From positions 1 to 40,570 of the forward strand of contig NZ_BARE01000015.1 of NCBI RefSeq assembly GCF_000367345.1: 40,570 bases of DNA. Reading direction: 5' to 3'. The notes under the pieces were generated by a model. It was not told where the DNA came from. It ran no database searches and saw only the letters and a list, made by a program, of their open reading frames with translations. The translations under genes and the position numbers were made by a program. Position 1 is the stretch's first letter; the number at the start of each line of letters is the position of its first letter. This document shows positions 33,644-40,570 of this stretch, piece after piece. This DNA is from Sphingobium xenophagum NBRC 107872. GTDB taxonomy: Bacteria; Pseudomonadota; Alphaproteobacteria; Sphingomonadales; Sphingomonadaceae.

Positions 33644-34345
33644 CTAGGCCCGATAGCTTCGAACTCCCGCCGCCATGCGCCGGGCCAGCACTTCGGACAA
33701 TAGCAGGGCGGTCAGCGACAGCAGGATCGACGCGATCGCCAACCGCGTGACCACGGCCTCCGCGCCGGGCGCTTGCAACGCCGCGTAGATGGCGATGGGC
33801 AGCGTGCGGGTTTCGCCGGGAATATCGGATACGAAGGTGATGGTCGCGCCGAATTCGCCGATCGAGCGGGCAAAGCCCAGTATCACCCCCGCCAGCACGC
33901 CAGGCAGCGATAGCGGCAGGGAAATGGTCAGGAACACCCGCAACGGTCCGGCCCCCAGCGTCCGGGCCGCGCCTTCCAGCCGTCGATCCACCGCCTCGAT
34001 CGAAAGGCGGATCGCCCGCACCATCAGCGGCATGGCCATGATCCCGGCAGCCAGTGCCGCGCCGGTCCAGCGGAACAGCAGGGTGATGCCGAACCAGTCC
34101 GCCAGCCAGCGCCCGATCGGACCGTTCGCGCCGAACAGCAGCAGCAATAGCCACCCGGTAACTACCGGCGGCACCACCAGCGGCAGATAGACCAGCGCGT
34201 CCAGCAGCATCCGGCCGGGGAAGCGCCACCGCGCCAATATCCAGGCCAGCGCGAACGCAATCGGCAGCATCGCGCCGACCGCAACCGCGCTGACCTTAAT
34301 CGACAGGGCGATGATCGGCCAGTAATCGGGCGGCAGGTCCAGCAT
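33644..34345 (-). CDS. modB: Molybdate-type ABC transporter permease
   Basis: ModB is the inner-membrane channel of a molybdate (or tungstate) importer. The 233-residue product has about five membrane helices, LVYLPLVVPPVVTGWLLLL, and the cytoplasmic coupling loop with EGAARTLGAGPLRVFLTISLP, followed by GFARSIGEFGATITF, both typical of ModB/CysT permeases. The ATG at 34343-34345 has GGAG about 9 nt upstream. It follows modC by 37 nt on the same strand. No modA-type binding-protein gene lies next to the pair. Confidence 0.9.
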   Translation of the reverse strand: MLDLPPDYWPIIALSIKVSAVAVGAMLPIAFALAWILARWRFPGRMLLDALVYLPLVVPPVVTGWLLLLLFGANGPIGRWLADWFGITLLFRWTGAALAAGIMAMPLMVRAIRLSIEAVDRRLEGAARTLGAGPLRVFLTISLPLSLPGVLAGVILGFARSIGEFGATITFVSDIPGETRTLPIAIYAALQAPGAEAVVTRLAIASILLSLTALLLSEVLARRMAAGVRSYRA

Positions 34346-34382
34346 CACGTCATGCTCCTGCGCTGGGTCCGGCGGGCGGGCA

Positions 34383-35066
34383 TCATTCGAAATCCATCTG
34401 GACGATATGCGCGGACAGGCGCTCCGCCTCCGCCAGGTCGTGGGTGACATACAGGATCGGCACGCCCACCTCGTCCCGCAACCGTTCGACAAGCTGCAAT
34501 ATGTCGGTGCGCCGCGCGCGGTCGATCGACGCCAGCGGTTCGTCCATCAACAGGCAGGACGGGTGCGTCAGCAGAGCGCGGCCAATCGCCACGCGCTGCG
34601 CCTCCCCCATCGACAGGGTCGATGGCCAGCGATCGAGCAACCCCGCTATGCCAAGGAAGCGGGCCATCTCCTCCAGCGCCTCGGCAGCATCGGGCGAACG
34701 ACGCACACCGTAGAGAAGATTGCCGCGCACCCGCAGGTGCGGGAACAGCCGGGCGTCCTGAAAGATATAGCCCAGACGCCGATGTTCCGGCGCGACATTG
34801 ATGCCCCGCGCGGCGTCGAACAGCGGCACGTCGCCCACATGGATATGGCCGCCATCGGGCCGCAACAGCCCGGCGACCATGTTGAGTATGGTCGTCTTGC
34901 CCACCCCCGACGGGCCGAGCAACGCCGTCACGCCCTGCCCGGCATCGATCCTGCACGCGATCCGCCGATCACCCAGGTCGCGCCAGACGTCGATGCGGAA
35001 AGTCGACGCGGTCGCAGGCGGCGATGGATCGGGACGGGCTGTCACAGCGGGGCGGGGAACGGACAT
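34383..35066 (-). CDS. modC: Molybdate-type ABC transporter ATP-binding protein, short form
   Basis: The 227-residue ATPase has Walker A GPSGVGKTT (residues 51-59), Q-loop FQDARLFPH, signature LSMGEAQR (151-158), Walker B CLLMDEPLAS (Asp175, Glu176) and a switch His in YVTHDLAEAE. ModB directly downstream supports the name. Full-length ModC proteins are about 350 residues, with a C-terminal Mop/TOBE domain that binds molybdate; this one ends right after the ATPase core. The signature also reads LSMGE instead of LSGGE/LSGGQ. The ATG at 35064-35066 fits, with AGGG a few bases upstream. Confidence 0.82.
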   Translation of the reverse strand: MSVPRPAVTARPDPSPPATASTFRIDVWRDLGDRRIACRIDAGQGVTALLGPSGVGKTTILNMVAGLLRPDGGHIHVGDVPLFDAARGINVAPEHRRLGYIFQDARLFPHLRVRGNLLYGVRRSPDAAEALEEMARFLGIAGLLDRWPSTLSMGEAQRVAIGRALLTHPSCLLMDEPLASIDRARRTDILQLVERLRDEVGVPILYVTHDLAEAERLSAHIVQMDFE

Positions 35067-35156
35067 TGCCGCCCTTGTGCCCCGATCCGCTCAGCCGATG
35101 CAAGCGCGCAGCGATGGCGCCCGGCGATCCATCGCGACGTCGGCATGAACCCCCGC

Positions 35157-35936
35157 TCAGCCGGGCGCAGCGGCCGATCCCGCCAGCAGCCCGCCATCGA
35201 TATTCACCTCCGTCCCGGTGATATAGGTCGCCTCGTCGGACGCCAGCATGACCGCGACCGTCGCGACTTCATCGCTCGTGCCGAACCGCTTGAGCGGCGT
35301 ATCGGCGACCAGCGCCGCCATCCGCGCCTCCCGATCCGGGCCATCGCCGATCATGCTTTCCCACATCGGCGTCAGGATCGCGGCGGGGTGGATCGAATTG
35401 CAGCGTATGGCCCAGCCCTGCTGCGCGCAATAGAGCGCCACCGACTTGCTATGGTTGCGGATCGCCGCCTTGGACGAGGCATAGGCCGCCGCCAGCGGAA
35501 TGCCGACCAGCCCCGACCGCGACGAAATGTTGATGATCGATCCGCTGCCCTGCGCCTTCATCGCGCCGATCGCATAGCGACACCCCAGAAAGGTGCCGTC
35601 CAGGTTGACGTGGTGGACCGCCCGCCAGTCGGCCAGCGTCGCATGTTCAGGATCATGGGCGACCATGCCCTGTTCGAACCCGGTTACCCCGGCATTGTTC
35701 ACCATCACGTCGATCACAGGAACTGCCTCGGCCAGCCGCGCCCAGTCCGCCTCCTCCCGCACATCCAGCGCGATGAAGCGGCAGCCGATTTCAGCCGCCG
35801 CCGCAGCCCCGCCCTCCTCATCAATATCGGTCAGGATGACGCGCGCGCCTTCGGCATGAAAACGCGCCGCGATCGCCCGGCCAATGCCGCGCGCAGCGCC
35901 AGTGACGACGCAAATCTTGTTGGTCAATTTATGCAT
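35157..35936 (-). CDS. Short-chain dehydrogenase/reductase (SDR)
   Basis: The 259-residue classical SDR has the coenzyme loop [13 protein letters not shown] (residues about 11-23), NNAGV, the catalytic Ser in [11 protein letters not shown] and YASSK (Tyr and Lys of the catalytic site), and a C-terminal NIDGGLLAG. The Asp of LTDIDEEGG at the end of the second strand favours NAD(H). It probably oxidises a hydroxyl group of a small molecule, but the substrate is unknown. It stands alone, 90 nt upstream of modC and on the same strand. Confidence 0.88.
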   Translation of the reverse strand: MHKLTNKICVVTGAARGIGRAIAARFHAEGARVILTDIDEEGGAAAAAEIGCRFIALDVREEADWARLAEAVPVIDVMVNNAGVTGFEQGMVAHDPEHATLADWRAVHHVNLDGTFLGCRYAIGAMKAQGSGSIINISSRSGLVGIPLAAAYASSKAAIRNHSKSVALYCAQQGWAIRCNSIHPAAILTPMWESMIGDGPDREARMAALVADTPLKRFGTSDEVATVAVMLASDEATYITGTEVNIDGGLLAGSAAAPG

Positions 35937-36080
35937 GATATTCTCGAAACAGAGCCAGATGGGCGGATTGCTCCGCTGCTATAGGTCGTGCCGCTTCAGC
36001 GGTTACGCTGGTTCATTTCGATAACTCCTGTTGCCCCTCAGATTAGGCGGATCGCCGCCCTGGCGCAACAGGCTATGGCC

Positions 36081-36572
36081 TTATGTTCCCAAAACCTGCC
36101 GCTCATGGTCCAGCAGCCATGTCTTGGCCGCCAGCCCGCCGGCAAAACCCGTCAGCGCCCCGTTACTGCCCACCACCCTGTGGCATGGCGCAAGGATCGA
36201 CAGCGGATTGCGGCCATTGGCCGCCCCCACGGCGCGCGATGCGGTCGGCTGGCCGATGGCGCTGGCGATCGCGCCATAGCTGCGCGTCTCCCCGAACGGG
36301 ATCGCCAGCAAGGCCGCCCACACCCGTTGCTGAAAGGCCGTGCCGCGCATATCCAGCGGCACGTCGAAATGCTGCCGCGCCCCGGCGAAATAATCCGCCA
36401 GTTGCGTCGCGGCCTGCCGCAGGACCGGATGGTCGGGCCGTGCCGCCGTCACCGGCAGGCGTACCCGTGCGGGATCGTCATCCTCCCACAACACCGCCAC
36501 CAGTCCGGCGTCACTGGCCACCAGCGTCAATGTGCCGACGGGCGAAGGAAACAGGGTCGTGGCTAGCGTCAT
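36081..36572 (-). CDS. ogt: Methylated-DNA--protein-cysteine methyltransferase
   Basis: This suicide repair protein takes alkyl groups from O6-alkylguanine onto its own cysteine. The 163-residue product has the active-site PCHRVVGSNG with Cys130, the helix-turn-helix VWAALLAIPFGETRSYGAIA and a C-terminal LAAKTWLLDHE. The length and lack of an AdaA-type N-terminal domain fit Ogt. The ATG at 36570-36572 has GGGAG about 9 nt upstream. It is downstream of the efflux genes on the same strand, with 45 nt between, but no functional link is known. Confidence 0.93.
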   Translation of the reverse strand: MTLATTLFPSPVGTLTLVASDAGLVAVLWEDDDPARVRLPVTAARPDHPVLRQAATQLADYFAGARQHFDVPLDMRGTAFQQRVWAALLAIPFGETRSYGAIASAIGQPTASRAVGAANGRNPLSILAPCHRVVGSNGALTGFAGGLAAKTWLLDHERQVLGT

Positions 36573-36617
36573 GGAACAGTCTCCCTATCGGTTCCGCCCC
36601 TTGCGATCAAAGCCGCC

Positions 36618-38018
36618 TTATTTCAGGCCGCCGCCCATGGCACGATAGAGTTCGACCATATTGGTCGCGCGGGTCAGCCGCGTCGCCAGCAGGCTTTGCT
36701 CCGCCGTGAACAGCGCACGCTGCGAATCCAGCGTCGTCAGGAAGGGATCGACCCCGGCCCGGAAACGCGCGTCCGACAGCGTATAGGCGGCCCGCGCCGA
36801 ATCCCGTTGCGACGTCTGGGCTTCCATCTGCTGGGTCATCGTCCCCCGCCTTGCCAGCGCGTCCGCAACTTCGCGAAAGCCCGTCTGGACGCTCTTTTCA
36901 TAGGTCGCCAGCATCGCGTCATAGGTCGCCCTGGCATAGGCCAGATTGCCCTTATTCTTGCCGAAGTCGAAGATCGGCAGCGAAGCTGACGGCGCGACCG
37001 ACCAGAACTGGCTGCCCGACCCGAACAGATTGGACAGGCCCAGGCTCAGCGAACCGAACGCCGCCGTCAGCGAGATATTGGGGAAGAACGCCGCCCGCGC
37101 CGCGCCGATATTGGCGTTGGCGCTGCGCAACTGATGTTCGGCCGCCGCAATGTCCGGTCGCCGCAACAGGACGTCGGACGATATGTCGGCGGGCAGATTG
37201 TCGATCGTCGCGCCTGCCGCTGGCAGCGCATCGGGCAGATCGCTGGCCGGGACCGTCGTACCCGCCAGCAGATTGAGCGCATTCTGATCCTGCGCCACCA
37301 GCGTCAGCGTCTCGGCGATCGTCGATCGCGCCGAATCATAGCTGGTCTGCGCCTGCCGCACCTCCAGTTCGGACGCGATCCCCTTGGCAAAGCGCGCGCG
37401 GTTTAGTTCCAGCGTCTTGCCGAATGCGCTTTCCAGATCGCGCGCGATGCGCAGCCGTTCCTGGTCCGCCGCCATCGTCAGCCACGCATTGGCCACCTCC
37501 GCAATCAGCGCGGTCTGCGCTGCATTACGGGTTTCGACGCTGGCGAAATATTGCTCCTGCGCGGCCTTGCTCAGATTGCGGACCCGCCCGAACAGGTCGA
37601 TTTCCCATGCCGATATGCCGACCTGCGCCTGATAAATATCCGTCCGACCCGACCCGGCGAGCGAAAAGGGCGAATCCTGATAGGTCGCATTGCCGCCTGC
37701 CGTCACACCGGGCAACAGGTCGGCGCGCTGCACCCGATATTGCGCCCGCGCCTGCTCCACATTGGCCAGCGCAACACGCAGATCGCGATTATTGGCGAGC
37801 GCTGTGTCAATGACCCGCGCCAGCCGCGCGTCGGTGAAGAAATCGCGCCATGCCGTATCGGCCGGAACGATCGCCGCCCCGTCCGCCGCGCCATAGGCCG
37901 GCCCCTGCGGGCTGCTCGCCGGAACCGGCAGCGCGGGCCGCACATATTTAGGCGCCATGTCGCAGGCGGCCAGCGCCAGCGACAGGGTGATGGCGCCCAG
38001 CGCCTTGATGTTACGCAT
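36618..38018 (-). CDS. RND efflux outer-membrane lipoprotein (NodT/OprM family)
   Basis: The 466-residue product is the outer-membrane channel of a tripartite drug/solvent efflux system. It has a lipoprotein signal with LAAC (Cys19) and the two repeated OEP domains of TolC-like channels (FFTDARLARVIDTALANNRD near 60; a second coil set from about 270, RRPDIAAAEHQLRSANANIG). A trimeric barrel with a periplasmic coil is expected. The ATG at 38016-38018 lies 3 nt after the pump's stop and uses GGAGG inside the end of the pump gene, so the two are coupled. Confidence 0.94.
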   Translation of the reverse strand: MRNIKALGAITLSLALAACDMAPKYVRPALPVPASSPQGPAYGAADGAAIVPADTAWRDFFTDARLARVIDTALANNRDLRVALANVEQARAQYRVQRADLLPGVTAGGNATYQDSPFSLAGSGRTDIYQAQVGISAWEIDLFGRVRNLSKAAQEQYFASVETRNAAQTALIAEVANAWLTMAADQERLRIARDLESAFGKTLELNRARFAKGIASELEVRQAQTSYDSARSTIAETLTLVAQDQNALNLLAGTTVPASDLPDALPAAGATIDNLPADISSDVLLRRPDIAAAEHQLRSANANIGAARAAFFPNISLTAAFGSLSLGLSNLFGSGSQFWSVAPSASLPIFDFGKNKGNLAYARATYDAMLATYEKSVQTGFREVADALARRGTMTQQMEAQTSQRDSARAAYTLSDARFRAGVDPFLTTLDSQRALFTAEQSLLATRLTRATNMVELYRAMGGGLK

Positions 38019-38021
38019 CTC

Positions 38022-40570
38022 TTATGCCTCCTGCGGCGTGGCGGGCGTTGCCTGCTCTTGCGCCGCATCATGGGTCTTATGTTCACGGAACAGCCGCTTC
38101 ACCACGGTGAAGAATACCGGCACGAAGAAGATCGCCAGCACTGTTGCGGACAACATGCCCCCGACCACGGCCCAGCCGATCGCATTCTGGCCACCGGCCC
38201 CTGCCCCGGTCGACAGCGCCAGCGGCAGCACGCCGAAGATGAAGGCAAAGCTGGTCATCAGGATCGGCCGCAGACGCAGCTTGCCTGCCTCCAGCGCGGC
38301 CGCGCCCGGCGACATGCCCTCGCGCATCTTCTCTTCGGCGAATTCCACGATCAGGATCGCATTCTTCGCCGACACGCCGATCGTCGTGATCAGGCCGACC
38401 TGAAGGTAGATGTCGTTGTTCAGCCCTGCCAGCGTGGCCGCGATCACCGCGCCCAAAACGCCCAGCGGCACCACCAGCATCACCGCGATCGGCACCGACC
38501 AGCTTTCATACAGCGCAGCCAGGCACAGGAACACGATCAGCATCGACAGGGCATAGACATAGGGTGCCTGCCCGCCGGACGTGCGTTCCTCATAGGAAAT
38601 GCCGTTCCAGCTATAGCCGATGCCGGCGGGCAATTTGGCGGCATATTCCTCCATCGCCTTCATCGCCTCGCCGCTCGACACGCCGGGCGCGGGCGCGCCC
38701 TGTATGTTCATCGACGGCACGCCGTTGAACCGCTCCAGCCGCGCCGGACCCGTGACCCATTCCGTCGTGGAGAAGGCCGACAGGGGCGCCATGACGCCGC
38801 TGCTGCCCCGGACATGCAGCGCCCCGATCGAATCGGGGGTGGTGCGGAACGGCGCGTCGGCCTGCACGAACACGCGCTTCACCCGATCGCGATCAATGAA
38901 GTCATTGACATAGGCGCTGCCCAGATTGGTGCTGATCGTGTCGTTGACGTCCGCCTGCGCGATGCCCAGCGCACCCGCCGCCGCCTGATCGACGGTCAGC
39001 TTCAACTGCGCGCTGTCCTCCAGGCCATTGGGCCGCACCTGCGCCAATCGCTTGTCTTGCATCGCCATGCCCAGCAACTGGTTGCGCGCCTCCAGCAACT
39101 TTTCATGGCCCACACTGCCAAGGTCCAGCAACTGGAAGTCGAAACCCGACGCATTGCCCAGTTCCTGCACCGCTGGCGGCACGAACGCGATGACCATGCC
39201 TGCGGAAATCTTGTGCAGGGCGGCATTGGCGCGCTCGGCGATCGCCATGACGCTATTGTCCTGCCCCTTGCGCAGCTTCCAGTCCTTCATCGGCACGAAG
39301 GCGATGCCGACATTCTGGCCCTGACCGACAAAGCCAAAGCCGGAAATGGTAAAGACCGCCGCGACATTGTCCTTTTCCTGCGTCAGATAATAGTCGCGCA
39401 CCCGGTCCAGCGTCCGCTCCGTCTCCTCGATCGTCGCGCCGGTGGGCAGCGAAATCTGGTTGATGATGCGGCCCTGATCCTCTTCGGGCAGGAAGCCGGT
39501 CGGCAGGCGCAGGAAGATGACCGCCATGCCCACCGTCACCAGGCCAAAGACCAGCATGGTCCGGCCCCAGCGCCGCTCGACCTTCTCGACGCCCTGCCCA
39601 TAGCGGACAACGCCCTTGTCGAACGTGCGGTTGAACCAGCCGAAAAAGCCCTTCTGCGTCGCATGGTCATGCCGGGCCGGTTTCAGGATCGTGGCGCACA
39701 GCGCGGGCGTCAGGATCAGCGCGACCAGCACCGACAGGATCATGGACGAAACGATGGTGATCGAAAACTGGCGGAAGATGACGCCGGTGGACCCGCCAAA
39801 GAATGCCATGGGCAGGAACACCGCAGACAGGACGAGGCCGATGCCGATCAGCGCGCCGCTAATCTCGTCCATCGACTTTTTCGCCGCTTCCTTGGGACTG
39901 AGGCCTTCATCCTGAATCAGCCGCTCGACATTTTCGACGACGACGATGGCGTCGTCGACCAGCAGGCCGATCGCCAGCACCATGCCGAACAGGGTCAGCG
40001 TGTTGATGGTAAAGCCCGCTGCATGCAGGATCGCGAGCGATCCCAGCAGCACGACCGGCACGGCAATGGTGGGGATCAACGTCGCGCGCCAGTTCTGAAG
40101 GAACAGGAACATGACGACGAACACCAGCAACACTGCCTCGATCAGCGTGTGGATGACCTGTTCGACCGACAGTTTCACAAAGGTCGAGTTGTCGACCGGG
40201 AAGTCATATTTGACCCAGGACGGGAAATTCCTCGACAGCGTCTTGATCTGCGCCTTGACGTCCGTAACCGTGTCCAGCGCGTTGGCGCCCGGCGCCAGCT
40301 TGATGCCGAACCCGGCGGCCGGATGGCCGTTGAACTTCGCGCCAAAACTGTAATTTTCCGATCCCAGTTCGACCCGCGCGACGTCAGACAGCAGGACGAC
40401 CGACCCGTCGCTGTTGCTGCGCAGGCGAATGGCGCGGAATTCCTCCGGCGTGCGCAAGCGCGACTGGGCGGTGACGGTGGCGTTGAGCGCCTGGCCCTTG
40501 GGCGATGGCGTGCCGCCGATCTGGCCTGCCGACACCTGCGCATTTTGCGCCTGGATCGCGGCCTTCACGT
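38022..40570 (-). CDS. RND multidrug efflux inner-membrane pump, HAE-1 family, 5' end outside the window
   Basis: About 849 residues of the C-terminal part of an AcrB/MexB-like pump are visible; the frame continues past the right edge. The proton-relay Asp pair is in [17 protein letters not shown] (fourth membrane helix), and the matching Lys is in [16 protein letters not shown]. The large periplasmic loops and the last membrane helices are present. The pump exports drugs, solvents or lipophilic compounds with the outer-membrane lipoprotein gene directly downstream. A periplasmic adaptor gene is expected upstream, beyond the window. Confidence 0.96.
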   Translation of the reverse strand, partial: VKAAIQAQNAQVSAGQIGGTPSPKGQALNATVTAQSRLRTPEEFRAIRLRSNSDGSVVLLSDVARVELGSENYSFGAKFNGHPAAGFGIKLAPGANALDTVTDVKAQIKTLSRNFPSWVKYDFPVDNSTFVKLSVEQVIHTLIEAVLLVFVVMFLFLQNWRATLIPTIAVPVVLLGSLAILHAAGFTINTLTLFGMVLAIGLLVDDAIVVVENVERLIQDEGLSPKEAAKKSMDEISGALIGIGLVLSAVFLPMAFFGGSTGVIFRQFSITIVSSMILSVLVALILTPALCATILKPARHDHATQKGFFGWFNRTFDKGVVRYGQGVEKVERRWGRTMLVFGLVTVGMAVIFLRLPTGFLPEEDQGRIINQISLPTGATIEETERTLDRVRDYYLTQEKDNVAAVFTISGFGFVGQGQNVGIAFVPMKDWKLRKGQDNSVMAIAERANAALHKISAGMVIAFVPPAVQELGNASGFDFQLLDLGSVGHEKLLEARNQLLGMAMQDKRLAQVRPNGLEDSAQLKLTVDQAAAGALGIAQADVNDTISTNLGSAYVNDFIDRDRVKRVFVQADAPFRTTPDSIGALHVRGSSGVMAPLSAFSTTEWVTGPARLERFNGVPSMNIQGAPAPGVSSGEAMKAMEEYAAKLPAGIGYSWNGISYEERTSGGQAPYVYALSMLIVFLCLAALYESWSVPIAVMLVVPLGVLGAVIAATLAGLNNDIYLQVGLITTIGVSAKNAILIVEFAEEKMREGMSPGAAALEAGKLRLRPILMTSFAFIFGVLPLALSTGAGAGGQNAIGWAVVGGMLSATVLAIFFVPVFFTVVKRLFREHKTHDAAQEQATPATPQEA

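Overview
The window is GC-rich (mid-60s % by eye), densely coded DNA from an alphaproteobacterium, most likely a sphingomonad (Sphingobium/Sphingomonas/Novosphingobium group). This rests on the Entner-Doudoroff gene order zwf-edd-glk-eda, a gene-transfer-agent (GTA)-like head gene set with a DUF6127-type protein, a DUF6491 protein, a Mg-type HemB, a NodT-type efflux lipoprotein, and many short palindromic repeats between genes. No replication, integrase or transposase gene is present, so the window reads as chromosome.

Layout. 1-7.5 kb: a partial phytanoyl-CoA dioxygenase-family gene (+), then on the minus strand a GTA/phage head module read right to left (small terminase, large terminase, portal, DUF6127 protein, prohead protease). 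It is interrupted by an M28 peptidase and two secreted-protein genes, and it stops at the protease inside a palindromic repeat, with no capsid gene. 7.6-9.1 kb: glutathione S-transferase and a TonB-like envelope protein (minus). 9.3-15.9 kb: YqaA-family membrane protein, lnt, metK, two secreted proteins of unknown function and trmB (plus). 16-18.8 kb: acyl-CoA dehydrogenase and two small proteins (minus). 18.8-20.3 kb: aminotransferase (+) and tRNA-Leu(CAA) (minus). 20.5-25.6 kb: the Entner-Doudoroff operon (glucose to glucose-6-P by Glk, to 6-phosphogluconolactone by Zwf, 6-phosphogluconate to KDPG by Edd, KDPG to pyruvate and glyceraldehyde-3-P by Eda). 25.6-29.9 kb: a lipoprotein, gamma-carbonic-anhydrase-like protein with hemB, a VOC protein and a second M28 peptidase. 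30-33.6 kb: two overlapping DUF2807 genes, dapB, nth, a DUF6491 protein and tRNA-Arg(CCG). 33.6-40.6 kb: molybdate-type ABC genes modB/modC without modA, an SDR, ogt, and an RND efflux outer-membrane lipoprotein with its inner-membrane pump (cut by the window end).

The most unusual feature is a 118-nt repeat that can fold into a cloverleaf-like structure (a trunk with three hairpin arms). One full copy lies in frame inside lnt (10283-10400) and adds about 40 residues to the enzyme. A second full copy lies between genes (17927-18044), and a truncated inverted copy abuts the trmB stop (15882-15953). One arm differs in sequence in all three copies yet pairs in each, and a closing-stem pair also covaries between the two full copies, so the folded shape appears to be conserved. 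Other repeat families include two facing pairs of GTCAT hairpin units and a perfect 28-bp inverted repeat between convergent genes.
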